Shown: one piece after another, positions 17,155-26,220 of the stretch
How the letters are laid out: every line of letters begins with the position of its first letter
How positions within the stretch are numbered: the stretch's first letter is position 1
Assembly: GCF_000368065.1 (NCBI RefSeq)
Contig: NZ_KB851202.1
Span: 1-42,087, forward strand
DNA: 42,087 nt
Source of the DNA: Acinetobacter seifertii
GTDB lineage: Bacteria > Pseudomonadota > Gammaproteobacteria > Pseudomonadales > Moraxellaceae
Direction: 5' to 3'
Position numbers and translations under genes: made by a program
Notes under the pieces: generated by a model
Told to the model about the DNA's origin: nothing
Seen by the model: only the letters and a program-made list of their open reading frames with translations
The model's database searches: none

Positions 17155-17169
17155 AATACGACTGGTCTA
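17155..17169. promoter_or_regulatory. NemR-like operator in the TetR/CurA divergent promoter
   Basis: The core is ACGACTGGTCTA. It matches 13 of 15 bases of the box at 21595-21609 read in reverse complement. It sits 27 bases before the TetR start codon and 100 bases before the CurA-like start, suiting repression of both. Confidence 0.65.
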
Positions 17170-17196
17170 TTTTTTATAATAGAGTAAATAATTAAT

Positions 17197-17805
17197 ATGA
17201 AGCCTAATCCTATTAAAAAGTCTGAAGCGAAGCGCTTACACATTCTTAACACCAGTTCAGACCTGATTTTGCATAAAGGTTTTACTGGTGTAGGATTACA
17301 GGAAATTTTACAGAGCTGTGAGATCCCCAAAGGCTCGTTTTATCATTATTTCCAATCCAAGGAAGCTTTCGGATGTGAATTGGTACAGCATTATGTGGAT
17401 AATTACCAAGTCCGTTTAAATGATGTATGGCGTAGCGATAAATCTCCTTATCAAAAGCTGATTGAGTATTTTAATTTATGGATAGAAGATCCTGAAACAC
17501 AGTGTGGTTGGGCGGATAGTTGTTTAATTGTGAAACTTGCCGCAGAAGTTGCCGATCTATCTGAAGATATGCGTTCCATTATGTCCGCTGGCGTGGATGA
17601 TGTAATCGAGCGTATTGCTGGTTTAATTGATTTGGGAAAACAGGATCAGTCTATCCAAGCAGATACTGAGGCCTCGACTTTGGCACAAGTACTTTACCAA
17701 ATGTGGTTAGGTGCAGCATTACTGAGTAAGTTGCAAAAAGATAAAACACCATTACATCAAGCTCTGAGAGCAACTAAATTTCTATTAAAAAGTGAAGTCT
17801 CGTAA
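17197..17805 (+). CDS. TetR/AcrR-family regulator, NemR/YxaF-like
   Basis: A 202-residue repressor. The N-terminal HTH is ILHKGFTGVGLQEILQSCEIPKGSFYHYFQSKEAF (residues 24-58), the standard TetR DNA-binding block. The C-terminal ligand domain carries CGWADSCLIVKLAAEVADLSEDMR, close to the LmrA/YxaF and NemR subgroup. Cys103 and Cys109 sit near the position of the redox/electrophile-sensing Cys106 of E. coli NemR. Those cysteines are candidates for sensing quinones or aldehydes (inference). It probably represses itself, the divergent alkenal reductase-GST operon and, through the second box, the Fe-ADH. No strong Shine-Dalgarno precedes the ATG. Confidence 0.88.
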   Translation: MKPNPIKKSEAKRLHILNTSSDLILHKGFTGVGLQEILQSCEIPKGSFYHYFQSKEAFGCELVQHYVDNYQVRLNDVWRSDKSPYQKLIEYFNLWIEDPETQCGWADSCLIVKLAAEVADLSEDMRSIMSAGVDDVIERIAGLIDLGKQDQSIQADTEASTLAQVLYQMWLGAALLSKLQKDKTPLHQALRATKFLLKSEVS

Positions 17806-17909
17806 AAATTAGATTAAATATCAATTACATAATTAATGACAGCAGCCCAATGATTACTTATTAATGTGTTGCTATTAGATCAATTTACAATCCATGAGTA
17901 TAGCGCACA

Positions 17910-18140
17910 ATGAATTCTCCTTCTAAAGCCCTCATGACTCGTATTTTAGTCGGATATTTAGGCTTATATCCCACACTATTACTGGTACTCACTTTATTAA
18001 AGCCAATTACTCAGCATCAAAGTTTCCCGATGATGGTGTTGATTGAAGTCATAGTATTGGTGCCAGTAACGCAACTGATTTCTTTCCCACTGGCAGGTTG
18101 GCTCATTACACAGCTAAAAAATTTTAAGAATTTGTTTTAA
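17910..18140 (+). CDS. Small DUF2798-type membrane protein
   Basis: A 76-residue protein with two hydrophobic helices (about residues 10-32 and 40-66). The motifs YLGLYPTLLLVLTLLKP and ISFPLAGWLITQL are typical of the two-helix DUF2798 family in the inner membrane. Its function is unknown. It follows the TetR gene by 104 bases on the same strand and ends at a strong bidirectional terminator. Confidence 0.7.
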   Translation: MNSPSKALMTRILVGYLGLYPTLLLVLTLLKPITQHQSFPMMVLIEVIVLVPVTQLISFPLAGWLITQLKNFKNLF

Positions 18141-18175
18141 GAAGAATTTATGCTGGCAACAGCAATCCTAAGTCC

Positions 18176-18208
18176 TTATTTTGCCAACCGTTGTGGTTGG
18201 CAAAATAA
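18176..18208. terminator. Strong bidirectional terminator
   Basis: A perfect 14-bp stem (arms TTATTTTGCCAACC at 18176-18189 and its complement at 18195-18208) with a GTTGT loop. It lies between the convergent DUF2798 and Old Yellow Enzyme genes. The A/T-rich lower stem supplies the U-rich end in either direction. Confidence 0.85.
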
Positions 18209-18223
18209 CTCACTTAGTCAATA

Positions 18224-19351
18224 CTAATCTGCGTAAGCTGGATAATCAATATAGCCTTTTTCTGTCCCACCATACATAGTGCTTGCATCTACTGGATTCA
18301 ATGGCCAGCCATTGGCGATGCGATCGGGTAAATCTGGATTCGCAATAAATGGGCGTCCAAATGCAATTAAATCGGCCAGTCCTGCCTCTAAAATTCGAGT
18401 CCCTCTTTCTGCCGTATATCGACCTGCATAAATAATCCGACCACTGAAAGTGTCTCTGACATCTCTACGAAAATCATGAGGAAGTTCTGGTGCATTATCC
18501 CAATCAGCTTCTGCAATCGATAAATAGGCAATCCCAACTTCTTCAAGTATTTTTATGGCTTCAATATAAGTCACATGTGGATCATCTTCAACCAACCCTA
18601 TGTAAACACGATCTTCCTCTGTACTTTCAAATAGCGGGGCAAAACGCACTCCTAAACGATCTGCACCAACCACCTCAGCAACTGCCTCTACTACTTCACG
18701 TAAAAAACGCAAACGATTGTTTAGTGATCCACCATATTCATCTTCACGGTGGTTACTATGTGAAGAGATAAATTGATTCACCAAATAACCATTTGCACAA
18801 TGAATTTCAACTCCATCAAAACCAGCAGCCAAGGCATTGCGTGCTGCTTGAGCATAGAGTTGCACTAATTCTTTAACTTCTGCATTGCTTAAAGCACGTG
18901 GCATTGAAGGATCAGCCAAGGTCCCAGCATTAGGCCCGGTCTCAATAAACACTTTAACATTACTATCAGCCCTAATAGCCGAGGGTGCGACCGGTGATGC
19001 ATGATTAGGTTGCAAAGATGTATGTGAAACACGCCCAACATGCCAAAGTTGTGCAAAAATAATGCCTCCTTTAGCATGCACTGCTTCAGTCACTTTACGC
19101 CATCCAGCAATCTGTTCAGGGCTGTAAATACCGGGAGTCCAAGCATAGCCTTGACCACGTGGCTCGATTTGCGTACCTTCGGTGACCATAAATCCTGCCC
19201 CGGCACGCTGTTGATAATAGGTTGCCATCAGTTCATTTGGAATATTCCCTGGCTGAGTACTGCGCGACCGCGTTAATGGTGGCAATACAATACGGTTTCG
19301 CAAAACATAAGGGCCTAAGCTTAAGTTTTGAAAAAGTATGCTGTCTTTCAT
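18224..19351 (-). CDS. Old Yellow Enzyme-family alkene/nitro reductase (NemA-like)
   Basis: A 375-residue FMN-dependent TIM-barrel reductase. It has LRNRIVLPPLTRSRS at the start, the FMN site QLWHVGRVSH, and the active-site pair His-Asn in GFDGVEIHCANGYLVNQF. The barrel motif HSNHREDEYGGSLNNR and the C-terminal phosphate-binding segment ADLIAFGRPFIANPDL are also present. Family members reduce N-ethylmaleimide, enones, quinones and nitro compounds. It is placed near the NemR-like gene, as in the E. coli nemRA region, though here it converges on it. A terminator separates the two. GGAT lies before the ATG with loose spacing. Confidence 0.92.
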   Translation of the reverse strand: MKDSILFQNLSLGPYVLRNRIVLPPLTRSRSTQPGNIPNELMATYYQQRAGAGFMVTEGTQIEPRGQGYAWTPGIYSPEQIAGWRKVTEAVHAKGGIIFAQLWHVGRVSHTSLQPNHASPVAPSAIRADSNVKVFIETGPNAGTLADPSMPRALSNAEVKELVQLYAQAARNALAAGFDGVEIHCANGYLVNQFISSHSNHREDEYGGSLNNRLRFLREVVEAVAEVVGADRLGVRFAPLFESTEEDRVYIGLVEDDPHVTYIEAIKILEEVGIAYLSIAEADWDNAPELPHDFRRDVRDTFSGRIIYAGRYTAERGTRILEAGLADLIAFGRPFIANPDLPDRIANGWPLNPVDASTMYGGTEKGYIDYPAYAD

Positions 19352-19551
19352 TTCATTGTATCCAAATAATCATGACTTAATTGATCTAAATTAAAAAATA
19401 CCCTTCCTTCCTGTATATAGAAAAATAAAGGAAAGAAAGCTATTAACTCAGACCCTCCACCATTAAGTGAGGGTTATTTTGCTTATTGCGCCAGTTGCTC
19501 AGAGTCAGAAGTTATTCACTGCTAAGCACCACAACAGACGCTAGCTACTCT

Positions 19552-20229
19552 TTATTTCAACAATTGAAGTAATGCTGTAGCAGTTGCAGCAGAAGAGGCT
19601 GGATTTTGTCCAGTAACCAGCAAGCCATCTACTTGAACATGTACTTGCCAATCATCTACTTTAGAATAATGACCACCATTTTCTTTAAGCATGTCTTCGA
19701 CTAAAAATGGTACAATTTCAGTCAAGCCTACAGCAGCCTCCTCAGTATTGCTAAAACCAGTGACTAATTTACCGCTGACTAAAGGCGCTCCATTACTCGC
19801 TTTCACATGACGAAGAACACCTGGGGCATGACACACTGCTGCAACAGGTTTGCCAGACTGAATCGCCTGTTCAATCAGAGAAATTGAAATCGGATCTTCT
19901 GCTAAATCCCACAATGGACCATGCCCGCCTGGATAAAACACTGCATCATAATCAGCTACAGAAATTTCGCTAAGTTTATGCGTCTGTGCCAATGCTTGCA
20001 TTGCAGTTGGATCAGCTTCAAAACGATGAGTGGCTTCAGTTTGCGCATCGGCTAAATTACTTTTAGGATCTAGTGGTGGCTGCCCACCTTGAGGCGACGC
20101 CAGCGTAACTTCAGCACCAGAGTCAATAAAGGTGTAATACGGTGCAGCAAGTTCTTCTAGCCAGAAACCTGTTTTCTTACCAGTATTGCCAAGTTGATCA
20201 TGTGAGGTTAAAACGACTAAAATTTTCAT
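19552..20229 (-). CDS. DJ-1/PfpI-family protein (HchA/glyoxalase III-like)
   Basis: A 225-residue type 1 glutamine amidotransferase-like protein. The nucleophile elbow AAVCHAPGVL puts Cys133 and His134 at the active site, and Glu25/26 lies in GFWLEELAAPYY. The upstream segment VFYPGGHGPLWDL is typical of HchA-like methylglyoxalases and related chaperone/deglycase proteins. The likely role is glutathione-independent conversion of methylglyoxal or repair of glycated groups. The ATG at 20229 has GGAG 7 bases upstream, so the 12-codon extension was dropped. It is 84 bases after the Fe-ADH gene on the same strand, probably one transcript. Confidence 0.9.
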   Translation of the reverse strand: MKILVVLTSHDQLGNTGKKTGFWLEELAAPYYTFIDSGAEVTLASPQGGQPPLDPKSNLADAQTEATHRFEADPTAMQALAQTHKLSEISVADYDAVFYPGGHGPLWDLAEDPISISLIEQAIQSGKPVAAVCHAPGVLRHVKASNGAPLVSGKLVTGFSNTEEAAVGLTEIVPFLVEDMLKENGGHYSKVDDWQVHVQVDGLLVTGQNPASSAATATALLQLLK

Positions 20230-20313
20230 GTTATTTCTCCGATAATTTTCATGATTCAGGAGCATTGTTGCATGATCACTTGCTGTGTGGCGTGAGCATG
20301 CCAGATAGCTTAT

Positions 20314-21471
20314 TTAGATGCTCGTCGCAAGAATTTGGCGACTGATCTCTAATGAAACATTTTTGTGTTCGCCTAGCTGTGTCAGATTGTGTGATTTAAG
20401 TTGCGTAATGATGATCTCAATATCTGTCTCCCCCAGTCCATAATCGCTAAGACGAGTCGGCAATCCAAGTTGCTCAAAGAAGGCTCGAGTACGAGCAATA
20501 GCCGTATCAATACATTGTTCTTCATCACCTTCGACAATCTGCCAGACACGAGCTGCATACTGTAGTAATTTTTCTCGCTTCTCTTGACGACGCACTTGTA
20601 GATTGGCTGGCAACACAATGGCCAAGGTACGAGCATGATCAATACCATGTAAAGCCGTGAGCTCATGTCCAATCAAATGGGTTGACCAATCTTGTGGTAC
20701 ACCAGCTCCAATCAGCCCATTCAGTGCCATGCTAGCAGACCACATCAAATTCGCACGCGTGTCATAATCTGCTGAATCTTCCAAGATTTTCGGTCCAATC
20801 TCAATCAGAGTTTGCAATAGACCTTCGGCAAAACGATCTTGTACTTGTGCATTCACAGGGTAAGTTAAGTACTGTTCAATGACATGAACAAATGCATCCA
20901 CCACGCCATTAGCCAACTGGCGCGTCGGCAAGCTAAAGGTTTTATTCGGATCTAGTACGGAAAATTGCGGAAAAACATAGGGACTGCTAAATGACAATTT
21001 GGCTTGGGTCGATTTTCTGGTTACTACACCACCGCTATTCATTTCTGAACCAGTTGCCGGAAGGGTGAGTACACTCGCAAAAGGCAAAGCTTGAGTAATT
21101 TTAGTACCATGGGTTTCTAAAATCTCCCATGTATCCCCTGTATAATTGACTGCTGCTGCAATAAATTTAGTACCATCAATTACCGATCCACCACCGACAG
21201 CCATCAAGAAATCAATCTTTTGTTCTCGAATCAGCTCTACAGCTTTCATGAGGGTTTCATAACTCGGATTCGGCTCAATTCCGCCAAATTCATGAATTTC
21301 TCTTGCACCTAATGCTTCACGCACTTCAGCTAAAGTACCATTCTTACGTGCACTTTCACCACCAAATAACATTAACACTTTTGCTTCTGTAGGCACATAG
21401 TCATTGATTTCAGCTATTGTATCGCCACCAAAAATAATGCGGGTCGGATTATAAAAGTTAAAATTCAGCAT
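20314..21471 (-). CDS. Iron-containing alcohol dehydrogenase, YqhD/BdhA-like
   Basis: A 385-residue group III alcohol dehydrogenase. It starts MLNFNFYNPTRIIFGG, as in YqhD, and binds NAD(P) with the AVGGGSVIDGTKFIAAA motif. The metal ligands are in VVDAFVHVIEQY (Asp and His) and in GHELTALHGIDHARTLA (two His). YqhD enzymes reduce short aldehydes such as acrolein, malondialdehyde and methylglyoxal products with NADPH. A NemR-like box lies 124 bases upstream of the ATG. The next gene on the strand is the DJ-1 protein. This makes a carbonyl-detoxification operon likely. Confidence 0.92.
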   Translation of the reverse strand: MLNFNFYNPTRIIFGGDTIAEINDYVPTEAKVLMLFGGESARKNGTLAEVREALGAREIHEFGGIEPNPSYETLMKAVELIREQKIDFLMAVGGGSVIDGTKFIAAAVNYTGDTWEILETHGTKITQALPFASVLTLPATGSEMNSGGVVTRKSTQAKLSFSSPYVFPQFSVLDPNKTFSLPTRQLANGVVDAFVHVIEQYLTYPVNAQVQDRFAEGLLQTLIEIGPKILEDSADYDTRANLMWSASMALNGLIGAGVPQDWSTHLIGHELTALHGIDHARTLAIVLPANLQVRRQEKREKLLQYAARVWQIVEGDEEQCIDTAIARTRAFFEQLGLPTRLSDYGLGETDIEIIITQLKSHNLTQLGEHKNVSLEISRQILATSI

Positions 21472-21594
21472 ATTTTTATCCTAGGATGATCAGCTAATTG
21501 ATTTGAAAAGCCACCGTTATTCATCAAATAAACTTTAAAAAATTGGACAATACTGCGGCTTTTGCCTACACCATGTGCTAACTATACATAAAAA

Positions 21595-21609
21595 TAGACC
21601 AGTCGTCTA
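21595..21609. promoter_or_regulatory. NemR-like operator upstream of the Fe-ADH gene
   Basis: TAGACCAGTCGTCTA, an inverted repeat with arms TAGAC and GTCTA. It is nearly the same as the box at 17155-17169. It suggests that the TetR regulator at 17197 also controls this operon. Confidence 0.65.
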
Positions 21610-21654
21610 TTTTTTAAAAAATTATTTCAGCTTGCCAACTTGAGTGATGCTTAA

Positions 21655-21998
21655 ACAAATTCAGGCTTGTTCTATACCACTTTTATTATTGATGTATTTT
21701 CACGAGCGATTGTTGGATGGAAGATATCAACACGTATGACTATTGACGTGGTCGTGAACGCATTGGCTGAAACAGTGAATGGCTCATAGAAAATAGCAAT
21801 GATTAAATATTTTAAAAGCAGATTGGCAAGGTTTAGCAGATGTACAAATGCAGCGCTAAATTAGATAGATTGGTTCAATATAAGGCATGTGGATTCATTC
21901 GTTTATTTACCCTGTTTTGGATATTGACCCATGTAAACGATGAGATTAAGCCAATAAATAAAGTAGCCCAACTTGAATAAAAAGCCTCTGACAAACCT
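21655..21998 (+). mobile_element. Degenerate remnant of an IS3-family element
   Basis: Scattered matches follow the order of the intact IS3 at 25853-27161. They begin near TTCAGGCTTGTTCTATACCA, pass through TTTTATTATTGATG, CACGAGCGATTGTTGGATGG, GGCTGAAACAGTGAATGGCT and CAAGGTTTAGCAGATGTACA, and end with CTCTGACAAACC. Internal deletions and frameshifts are present. It is in the same orientation as the intact copy. The gap 21472-22065 otherwise contains the Fe-ADH promoter. Confidence 0.8.
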
Positions 21999-22065
21999 CA
22001 CAGGGTTGAAGTGCTGCCTTTCATTCAAAATTTCAGGCAGCACACTCATACATTTAAGCGTCGGT

Positions 22066-22368
22066 TTAAGCTGGTAGTTTACTCGCCAAAACATCTACTT
22101 TTTCAATAGACGGTGGCTCTGAAAATAGCTCTTCGGCCTGAGCCATCAAAGCAGCTGCAACCTTGCCAGATAAATGCGCTTGGCGACCCACCTCATCAGG
22201 AAATGCATCAAAAATACCAAATGTTGTAGGTCCAAGACGTAGGCCAAACCACGCAACGGTCGCAGGTTCTTCCATTACAATAGGTAAACCGGCTTTAAGG
22301 AAAGCTTCCACTTCTTCTTCTTTACCCGGTTTAGCTTCAAGACGCACATATAAAGCTGTTTTAAGCAT
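22066..22368 (-). CDS. Antibiotic biosynthesis monooxygenase-fold protein (YgiN-like)
   Basis: A 100-residue dimeric alpha-beta barrel (ABM) protein: TALYVRLEAKPGKEEEVEAFLKAG, then FGLRLGPTTFGIFDAFPDE. YgiN-type members oxidise quinols or cycle quinones; many are also small-molecule dioxygenase-like or stress proteins. GGAG lies 8 bases before the ATG. It is on the same strand as the Fe-ADH operon and downstream of fghA. It stands between the two detoxification groups, with a 323-base gap upstream. The specific reaction is not evident. Confidence 0.82.
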   Translation of the reverse strand: MLKTALYVRLEAKPGKEEEVEAFLKAGLPIVMEEPATVAWFGLRLGPTTFGIFDAFPDEVGRQAHLSGKVAAALMAQAEELFSEPPSIEKVDVLASKLPA

Positions 22369-22691
22369 GACTAAAACTCCAAAATTGATTAGAATTCAAA
22401 CTGATTCTGACATTGCTAATGTATGCATGTCAGAAAGTTTTGTTGTATAAAAGTTAAAAAAATTTCCCATAGCTGAGCCAAAATTTAGGTTTTTATTTCG
22501 ACATAATGCTATGAATTTATTCAAGTTAATATCATTAACATTTGAATCAAAAATCAAGATATGAGATGATTAAATTCAATCTTAGTTATATAAGGATCAA
22601 TTGACTCTACCTTAGATTTATAAGCTGACCTCTTCATCTGGAGATTATATTGCTCAAGAAGCATTCAAGAACAACATGTATATCCTCATAT
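22369..22691. other. Intergenic region between fghA and the ABM gene
   Basis: AT-rich, with no gene, repeat or clear terminator seen. It probably holds the fghA 3' end and the ABM promoter. Confidence 0.5.
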
Positions 22692-23531
22692 CTATGAAAG
22701 TTTTTTTGCTAGGAATTTGCTGTGAAACTCTATATGTTTCTCTATAAAGCTCGCAATGAAGTAATAGCTATGGTCATACCCTTCTCTTAGGTTAAGTGTA
22801 AGAGGATATTCTTGTTCCAAACAAATATCACTAAGCAGCTTAGGTCTTAACTGTTCTTCAAGAAAATCATCAGCTGTTCCCTGATCGACTAAAATAGGTA
22901 AATGAACTTCCGCGTTTTTGATTAATTCAATCGCATCATAGCTTTTCCATAAAGTTTCGTTTTCACCTAGGTAGTGTGTGAAAGCCTTTTTCCCCCAAGG
23001 TACTTGGCTAGGTGCAACAATTGGTGCAAAAGCAGAAATACTTTTATACAGCTCAGGGTTTTTTAACCCAATGACTAATGCACCATGACCACCCATGCTA
23101 TGCCCCATAATGCTTTGGACTTGGTTGGTCGGAAAATTCAGGTCAATCAGATTTCTGAGCTCTTCCACAATATAATCATACATTTTGAAATGCTGTGACC
23201 AGGGTGCTTGTGTTGCATTCACATAGAATCCTGCACCTTGGCCTAAATCATAATCTGCATGATCTGGTACATCTTCTCCACGTGGGCTGGTATCTGGTGC
23301 AACAATAATGACTTTATGTTCAGCCGCATACTTTTGTGCTCCGGCTTTAGTAATAAAGTTCTGTTCGTTGCAAGTCAGCCCTGATAACCAATATAAAACT
23401 GGCAACCGCTCATCTTTGTCATGAGGTGGCAGATATATTGAGAATTTCATTGAACAGTTTAATGCTGTTGACTGATGGCAATACACTTCTTGCGATCCAC
23501 CAAAAGAAGCATGTTTCTCAATTATTTCCAT
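22692..23531 (-). CDS. fghA: S-formylglutathione hydrolase
   Basis: A 279-residue esterase D-type alpha/beta hydrolase. The catalytic Ser is in IMGHSMGGHGAL (about residue 145), the Asp in LVDQGTADDFL and the His in GYDHSYYF (about 254). The conserved WLSGLTCNEQNF motif of S-formylglutathione hydrolases follows the N-terminal strand. It splits S-formylglutathione into formate and glutathione, the step after FrmA. The ATG at 23531 has AGG 9 bases upstream; a TTG two codons earlier lacks a better site. It is downstream of frmA on the same strand, separated by 228 bases that include a hairpin. Confidence 0.93.
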   Translation of the reverse strand: MEIIEKHASFGGSQEVYCHQSTALNCSMKFSIYLPPHDKDERLPVLYWLSGLTCNEQNFITKAGAQKYAAEHKVIIVAPDTSPRGEDVPDHADYDLGQGAGFYVNATQAPWSQHFKMYDYIVEELRNLIDLNFPTNQVQSIMGHSMGGHGALVIGLKNPELYKSISAFAPIVAPSQVPWGKKAFTHYLGENETLWKSYDAIELIKNAEVHLPILVDQGTADDFLEEQLRPKLLSDICLEQEYPLTLNLREGYDHSYYFIASFIEKHIEFHSKFLAKKLS

Positions 23532-23703
23532 AATCAATTACCTATGTTGAGCAAGACTTCATGAGAAATCGAGTAAACAAAGAGTCTGTCATTCTCCACA
23601 GAGAATAGTGATTAAGATTTAAAATGTAGGCAGGTTTGTTGAACCTATACACGATGCCTACACAGATAGATGGGTTTTACAGATAATGTGCCGTTTTAGA
23701 GGA

Positions 23704-23739
23704 TTCCATGCATGTCATTCATGATGCACATGCATGGAA
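23704..23739. repeat. Hairpin with perfect 12-bp stem between frmA and fghA
   Basis: Arms TTCCATGCATGT (23704-23715) and ACATGCATGGAA (23728-23739) around a 12-base loop that itself contains TCATGA. No T run follows on either strand, so it is not a standard terminator. It could limit read-through or stabilise the frmRA transcript. Confidence 0.7.
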
Positions 23740-23759
23740 AACTATAAGGTCTGACGGAA

Positions 23760-24893
<1,134 letters not shown>

Positions 24894-25169
24894 CTATTTT
24901 AAATATGATTTTAGAATCTTGGCGATTTCAGCCAATTCTTCTTTTCGTTGTTGTTCTGTGGTTTCACCTGATACTAAAGTGTCCTTTAAATGAACCTCTA
25001 ACATCTCATTCATTAGACCATTAATAGCACCACGCACAGAGCATATTTGTTGCAGAATCGCACCACATTCCACATTGTCTTCTAGCGCTTTTTCAATCGC
25101 TTGTGTCTGACCTTTGATCTTTCTGACGCGTAGAAGAATCTTTTTTTTGTCTTCGACCTGATTAGGCAT
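24894..25169 (-). CDS. frmR: Formaldehyde-responsive CsoR/RcnR-family repressor
   Basis: A 91-residue all-helical repressor (LLRVRKIKGQTQAIEKAL, then DNVECGAILQQICSVRGAINGLMNEM). It retains Pro2, Cys35 and His60, the residues used by E. coli FrmR to react with formaldehyde (Pro2-Cys35 crosslink). That makes it a formaldehyde sensor rather than a metal sensor, although the two families are close. A strong AGGAGG lies 4 bases before the ATG. It is first in the frmR-frmA operon, and a palindrome in its promoter fits autoregulation. Confidence 0.93.
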   Translation of the reverse strand: MPNQVEDKKKILLRVRKIKGQTQAIEKALEDNVECGAILQQICSVRGAINGLMNEMLEVHLKDTLVSGETTEQQRKEELAEIAKILKSYLK

Positions 25170-25194
25170 CAGACCTCCTTATTTGCTAGCATTG

Positions 25195-25216
25195 ATACTA
25201 TAGTACCCCATAGTAT
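25195..25216 (-). promoter_or_regulatory. Candidate FrmR operator
   Basis: Arms ATACTAT (25195-25201) and ATAGTAT (25210-25216) around a centre with a C4/G4 run. This is the shape expected of FrmR/RcnR sites, an A/T-rich inverted repeat with a G tract. It lies 26 bases upstream of the frmR start codon. Confidence 0.7.
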
Positions 25217-25254
25217 AAAAAAGAACAATATTTTTTATAAACCTTAAAAATTTA

Positions 25255-25822
25255 GGTAGTGTTTCAAAAAGTATGCTGAGATTAAATGAAGTCACTATTG
25301 GCTCTGCAACTGGATGCTATAATTAACTTTCCGAATCTTTACAATAGCTTATAAAATTAAACTTCTAACATAATCCCCCCACTTTCAACTAACTCTTTAC
25401 GAAACATGTTTCTCAGGGATTTTAAAAGCAAAAGCTCTTAGGCGACTTCCTCACGGATTTAGGCATGCTTTCTGCTTCACAAAGCGACCTTTACCGCATC
25501 TTTCCTCCACAGACAAAGTGGTATGTCCTACCGCTAGAATATTGCGAGAAGCATTAATATCCGTATTCTTGCTAAAGCCACACTCAATACTGAACTAACA
25601 CATCTAATCCGATACCTTATTTTGCAATTATTTCCCTCAATACCTATAGTGAAAAACTTACCAATACTTTGCTGACAGTCTTTAAATGCAGTGATAAAAC
25701 TATCCCATTGATTACTTGAAATTCGGGTATAGTGAATACTTAACTGTTTCAACTTTTCCTTTAGTCGTTGGACTATAGCTATATCTCTTTTACCCCAAAC
25801 ATAAGTAACAATTTCTCCTGTT
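25255..25822 (-). mobile_element. Degenerate IS1-family remnant, interrupted
   Basis: The left end (25255-25298, GGTAGTGTTTCAAAAAGTAT) and the region 25590-25822 match the intact IS1 at 29438-30225. The matching transposase segment includes YVWGKRDIAIVQRLKEKLKQ. The middle is replaced by TnpB-like sequence, and the right end is lost to the IS3 junction. Translation is not intact. Confidence 0.8.
25451..25586 (-). pseudogene. C-terminal fragment of an IS605-type TnpB protein
   Basis: The minus strand encodes ECGFSKNTDINASRNILAVG, which contains the third RuvC catalytic Asp region (DINASRN) and one half of the TnpB zinc ribbon. A tail ending VKQKACLNP and a TGA at 25451-25453 follow. The rest of the gene is missing. 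Downstream is a 12-bp palindrome GAAACATGTTTC (25401-25412), which may be the end hairpin of the lost element. Confidence 0.75.
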
Positions 25823-25902
25823 TTTTTCAGCACATATCACTTTTCAAAGTAGTGAACCGTACCGGGTTTGTCGGAGAGTCAATATTCTGAGAGACTATCC
25901 CG

Positions 25903-26220
25903 ATGACAAAATTAAAATATACCCCTGAAATCAGAGAAAGAGCGGTTCAATTATTGATTGAATCTGAAAAAGATTATCCATCGAATTGGGCTGCGATCAC
26001 CGCTATTGCTCCCAAGATAGGTTGTACTCCTGAAACACTACGTGTTTGGTATCAAAAATATTTAGATAAACAAAATCCAGTTAAAGTACAGCAGCTTTCA
26101 GACCAAGAACGTATCAAACAACTCGAACGCGAAAATAAAGAACTGCAACGCGCCAATGAGATTCTACGTAAAGCAGCCGCTTTTTTCGCCCAGGCGGAGC
26201 TCGACCGCCCACACAAATAA
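25903..26220 (+). CDS. IS3-family OrfA (HTH/leucine-zipper protein)
   Basis: A 105-residue OrfA. It contains an HTH (TPEIRERAVQLLIES, then ITAIAPKIGCTPETLRVWYQ) and a coiled coil of heptads (IKQLERENKELQRANEILRK), which in IS3 elements multimerises the OrfAB transposase. A run GCTTTTTTCGCC near 26180 is a candidate slippery site for the -1 frameshift that makes OrfAB. The TAA at 26218-26220 overlaps the orfB ATG. It is intact by itself. Confidence 0.9.
   Translation: MTKLKYTPEIRERAVQLLIESEKDYPSNWAAITAIAPKIGCTPETLRVWYQKYLDKQNPVKVQQLSDQERIKQLERENKELQRANEILRKAAAFFAQAELDRPHK

Noticed and set aside
19452..19474. Hairpin ACCCTC/GAGGGT after the DJ-1 gene
   Set aside because: The short stem has a long loop and only weak T-rich sequence on the plus strand, where no gene ends.
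21903..22094. Minus-strand 63-codon frame
   Set aside because: It lies across the degenerate IS3 remnant and the ABM gene end; its composition is that of a shadow frame.
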